Shown here: positions 5,216 through 6,413 of the stretch, in pieces
Numbering within the stretch: the first letter of the stretch is position 1
How the letters are laid out: every line of letters starts with the position of its first letter
Assembly: GCA_003488415.1 (NCBI GenBank)
Contig: DNLQ01000026.1
Span: 1 to 6,413, forward strand
Reading direction: 5' to 3'
DNA length: 6,413 nt
Source of the DNA: Ruminococcus sp.
Lineage (GTDB): Bacteria; Bacillota; Clostridia; Oscillospirales; Ruminococcaceae
Made by a program: the position numbers and the translations under genes
The notes under the pieces: model-generated
Databases searched by the model: none
The model's input: only the letters and a program-made list of their open reading frames with translations
What the model was told of the DNA's origin: nothing

Positions 5216-5239
5216 TTTTAAACAATACATTGTTGAAAA
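5216..5239. repeat. 24-bp dyad, candidate operator
   Basis: The arms TTTTaAACAAT (5216-5226) and ATTGTTgAAAA (5229-5239) are complementary at 10 of 11 positions around a central AC. It lies 44 bp upstream of the -35 of the kinase-like gene and 220 bp upstream of the pckG promoter. No T-run beyond the A/T arms suggests a terminator, so a protein-binding site is the simpler reading. The rest of 5173-5461 shows only a 10-bp palindrome GCAGTACTGC (5366-5375), a weak GTAAA/TTTAC hairpin (5391-5406) and an A/T-rich stretch before the pckG promoter. I see no gene there. Confidence 0.35.
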
Positions 5240-5461
5240 TGTTGTGCATTTTTACTTACATATTTACCGGATGTACCCCTGATCTCCGTGAGAAACACCG
5301 CTTGCACACAGATGATATCCCCCATGCCGGTACATACAGGTATTCCGGATACGTATAGGACAGACGCAGTACTGCCCCTTCCCTATACCCGTAAAGCTCC
5401 TTTTACCGCAGACAGTCACTCCGCACTCAGCGATCTATGATAAATAAATGTCATTTTTCTA

Positions 5462-5490
5462 TTGACAGCTTGACGGAAAACAGATATAAT
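5462..5490 (+). promoter_or_regulatory. Consensus sigma-A promoter of pckG
   Basis: TTGACA (5462-5467) and TATAAT (5485-5490) match the consensus perfectly with the ideal 17-bp spacer. A/T-rich sequence just upstream (5440-5461) could act as an UP element. Transcription would begin near 5497. This is the strongest promoter in the window and fits a highly expressed metabolic gene. Confidence 0.88.
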
Positions 5491-5496
5491 AGTATC

Positions 5497-5590
5497 AGAG
5501 GGAAATTTTGCTTTTGCCGGATTTTCCTGACTGCCGACAGTGTATCTGCTATCGGCATATCAATGATCATTTATTAGGAGGTATAATATT
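5497..5590 (+). promoter_or_regulatory. pckG 5' leader with hairpin and ribosome site
   Basis: A leader of about 94 nt carries a hairpin with outer stem TGCCGA (5532-5537) and TCGGCA (5552-5557) plus an inner CAG/CTG step. A weaker pairing GGAAA (5501-5505) with TTTCC (5523-5527) lies before it. The ribosome site AGGAGGT (5576-5582) is a perfect anti-16S match 8 nt before the ATG and is not sequestered by either stem. The leader may stabilise the mRNA. No sensor is evident. Confidence 0.45.
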
Positions 5591-6413
5591 ATGTCACTGA
5601 CAAAGAACCCTAACGTTCTCAAGTGGGTAGACGAGATGATCGCTCTCTGCAAGCCTGAGAAGGTGGTATGGATCGACGGATCACAGGAGCAGATCGACGC
5701 TCTCATCGAGGAAGTTACTTCACTTCCGGATGACAGCTGGGATAAGATGTATAAGCTCAACCCCGAGAAGTACCCCAACTGCCTCTATCACAGAACTCGT
5801 CCTAACGACGTTGCCCGTGTTGAAGACAGAACTTTCATCTGCTCAAAGGAGAAGTCCGGCGCAGGCCCTACAAACAACTGGATGGCTCCCGACGAGATGA
5901 AGGCTCTCCTCACTCCTATGTACGACGGCGTTATGAAGGGCAGAACAATGTACGTTATCCCTTACTCCATGGGACCGATCGGCTCTCCTCTCGCTAAGGT
6001 AGGCGTTGAGGTTACTGATTCTATCTACGTTGTTCTCAACATGAACATCATGACAAGAATGGGTAAGCAGGCTTTCGAGAACCTCGGAGATACCTCCGAT
6101 GACTTTGTAAGAGGTCTTCACTCCAAGGCTGACGTTGATCCCGAGAAGAGATACATCGTTCAGTTCCCTGAGGAGAATACTATCTGGTCTATCAACTCCG
6201 CTTACGGCGGAAACGTTCTCCTCGGCAAGAAGTGCTTCGCTCTGCGTATCGCTTCATTCCAGGGCAAGAACGAGGCATGGATGGCTGAGCATATGCTGAT
6301 CCTGGGCGTTAAGAAGCCCGACGGCGACGTTAAGTACATCACTGCTGCATTCCCCTCTGCCTGCGGCAAGACCAACCTGGCTATGCTTATTCCTCCCGAG
6401 GGATACAAGAAGG
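5591..6413 (+). CDS. pckG: Phosphoenolpyruvate carboxykinase, GTP-dependent (3' end outside window)
   Basis: The enzyme interconverts oxaloacetate + GTP with PEP + GDP + CO2. In succinate-forming anaerobes it commonly runs toward oxaloacetate (established for the pathway, inferred here). The window holds 274 residues of about 600. GTP-type signatures are CLYHRTRPNDVARVEDRTF (64-82), MYVIPYSMGPIGSP, the PEP/oxaloacetate-site YGGN (205-208), LLGKKCFALRIAS with metal-ligand Lys214, AEHMLILG with metal-ligand His234, and the P-loop FPSACGKTNLAM with Cys258, Lys260 and Thr261. These last residues sit exactly 30 positions before human PCK1 Lys244, His264, Cys288 and Lys290, a constant offset that supports an intact core. 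The ATP-type PckA P-loop pattern is absent. Codon use is strongly biased (AAG, CTC, GTT, ATC, AAC preferred), as expected for high expression. It is preceded by a consensus promoter, and the reading frame is open at the window edge. Confidence 0.95.
   Translation, partial: MSLTKNPNVLKWVDEMIALCKPEKVVWIDGSQEQIDALIEEVTSLPDDSWDKMYKLNPEKYPNCLYHRTRPNDVARVEDRTFICSKEKSGAGPTNNWMAPDEMKALLTPMYDGVMKGRTMYVIPYSMGPIGSPLAKVGVEVTDSIYVVLNMNIMTRMGKQAFENLGDTSDDFVRGLHSKADVDPEKRYIVQFPEENTIWSINSAYGGNVLLGKKCFALRIASFQGKNEAWMAEHMLILGVKKPDGDVKYITAAFPSACGKTNLAMLIPPEGYKK

Noticed and set aside
5158..5358. 66-residue plus-strand reading frame from TTG 5158
   Set aside because: It begins inside the kinase-gene promoter, has no ribosome site and contains the dyad. 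Its composition is unlike that of the neighbouring genes.
5470..5475. TTGACG as an alternative -35 for pckG
   Set aside because: It leaves only 9 bp to the TATAAT, whereas TTGACA at 5462 gives exactly 17 bp.
1..6413. CRISPR array, tRNA or rRNA genes, insertion sequence, toxin-antitoxin or phage-defence genes
   Set aside because: No repeat-spacer periodicity, tRNA-like folds, transposase motifs or defence domains were seen on either strand.

Overview
The window looks like chromosome from a low-to-mid-GC Gram-positive anaerobe, most likely a Ruminococcus-type member of the Oscillospiraceae (Clostridia). This is inferred from strong AGGAGG-type ribosome sites, sigma-A promoters of the TTGAAA/TTGACA-TATAAT type, lipoprotein signal peptides, a minimal iscS/iscU pair without hscA/hscB, a cytidylate-kinase-like family typical of Clostridia, and a GTP-type PEP carboxykinase. 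No tRNA, rRNA, CRISPR array, insertion sequence or phage gene is visible.

Left part (1-1460), minus strand: two tandem lipoprotein genes, 11 nt apart, that resemble each other. The downstream one runs off the window start. Both are read from a good promoter at 1431-1459, through a leader of about 130 nt that can fold in two mutually exclusive ways.

Centre (1599-4174), plus strand: a four-gene operon rnhA - iscS - orphan EF-Tu-domain-2 protein - iscU. IscS supplies persulfide sulfur and IscU is the scaffold on which Fe-S clusters are built. The 134-residue gene between them is a free-standing translation-factor beta-barrel without a GTPase domain, and is the most unusual item here. The start of rnhA is also odd: the ribosome site and homology point to an AUA codon.

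Right part: a convergent, minus-strand, single-gene unit (4346-4969) encodes a cytidylate-kinase-like protein, with its own promoter (5145-5172), a leader of about 170 nt and a strong hairpin terminator (4181-4212) in the gap facing iscU. After an intergenic region holding a 24-bp dyad, a consensus promoter (5462-5490) drives the plus-strand gene for GTP-dependent PEP carboxykinase. It is cut by the window end just after its P-loop.

The blocks appear to be independent transcription units: envelope lipoproteins of unknown role, Fe-S cluster assembly plus RNase HI, a nucleotide-kinase-like protein, and central carbon metabolism at the PEP/oxaloacetate node.
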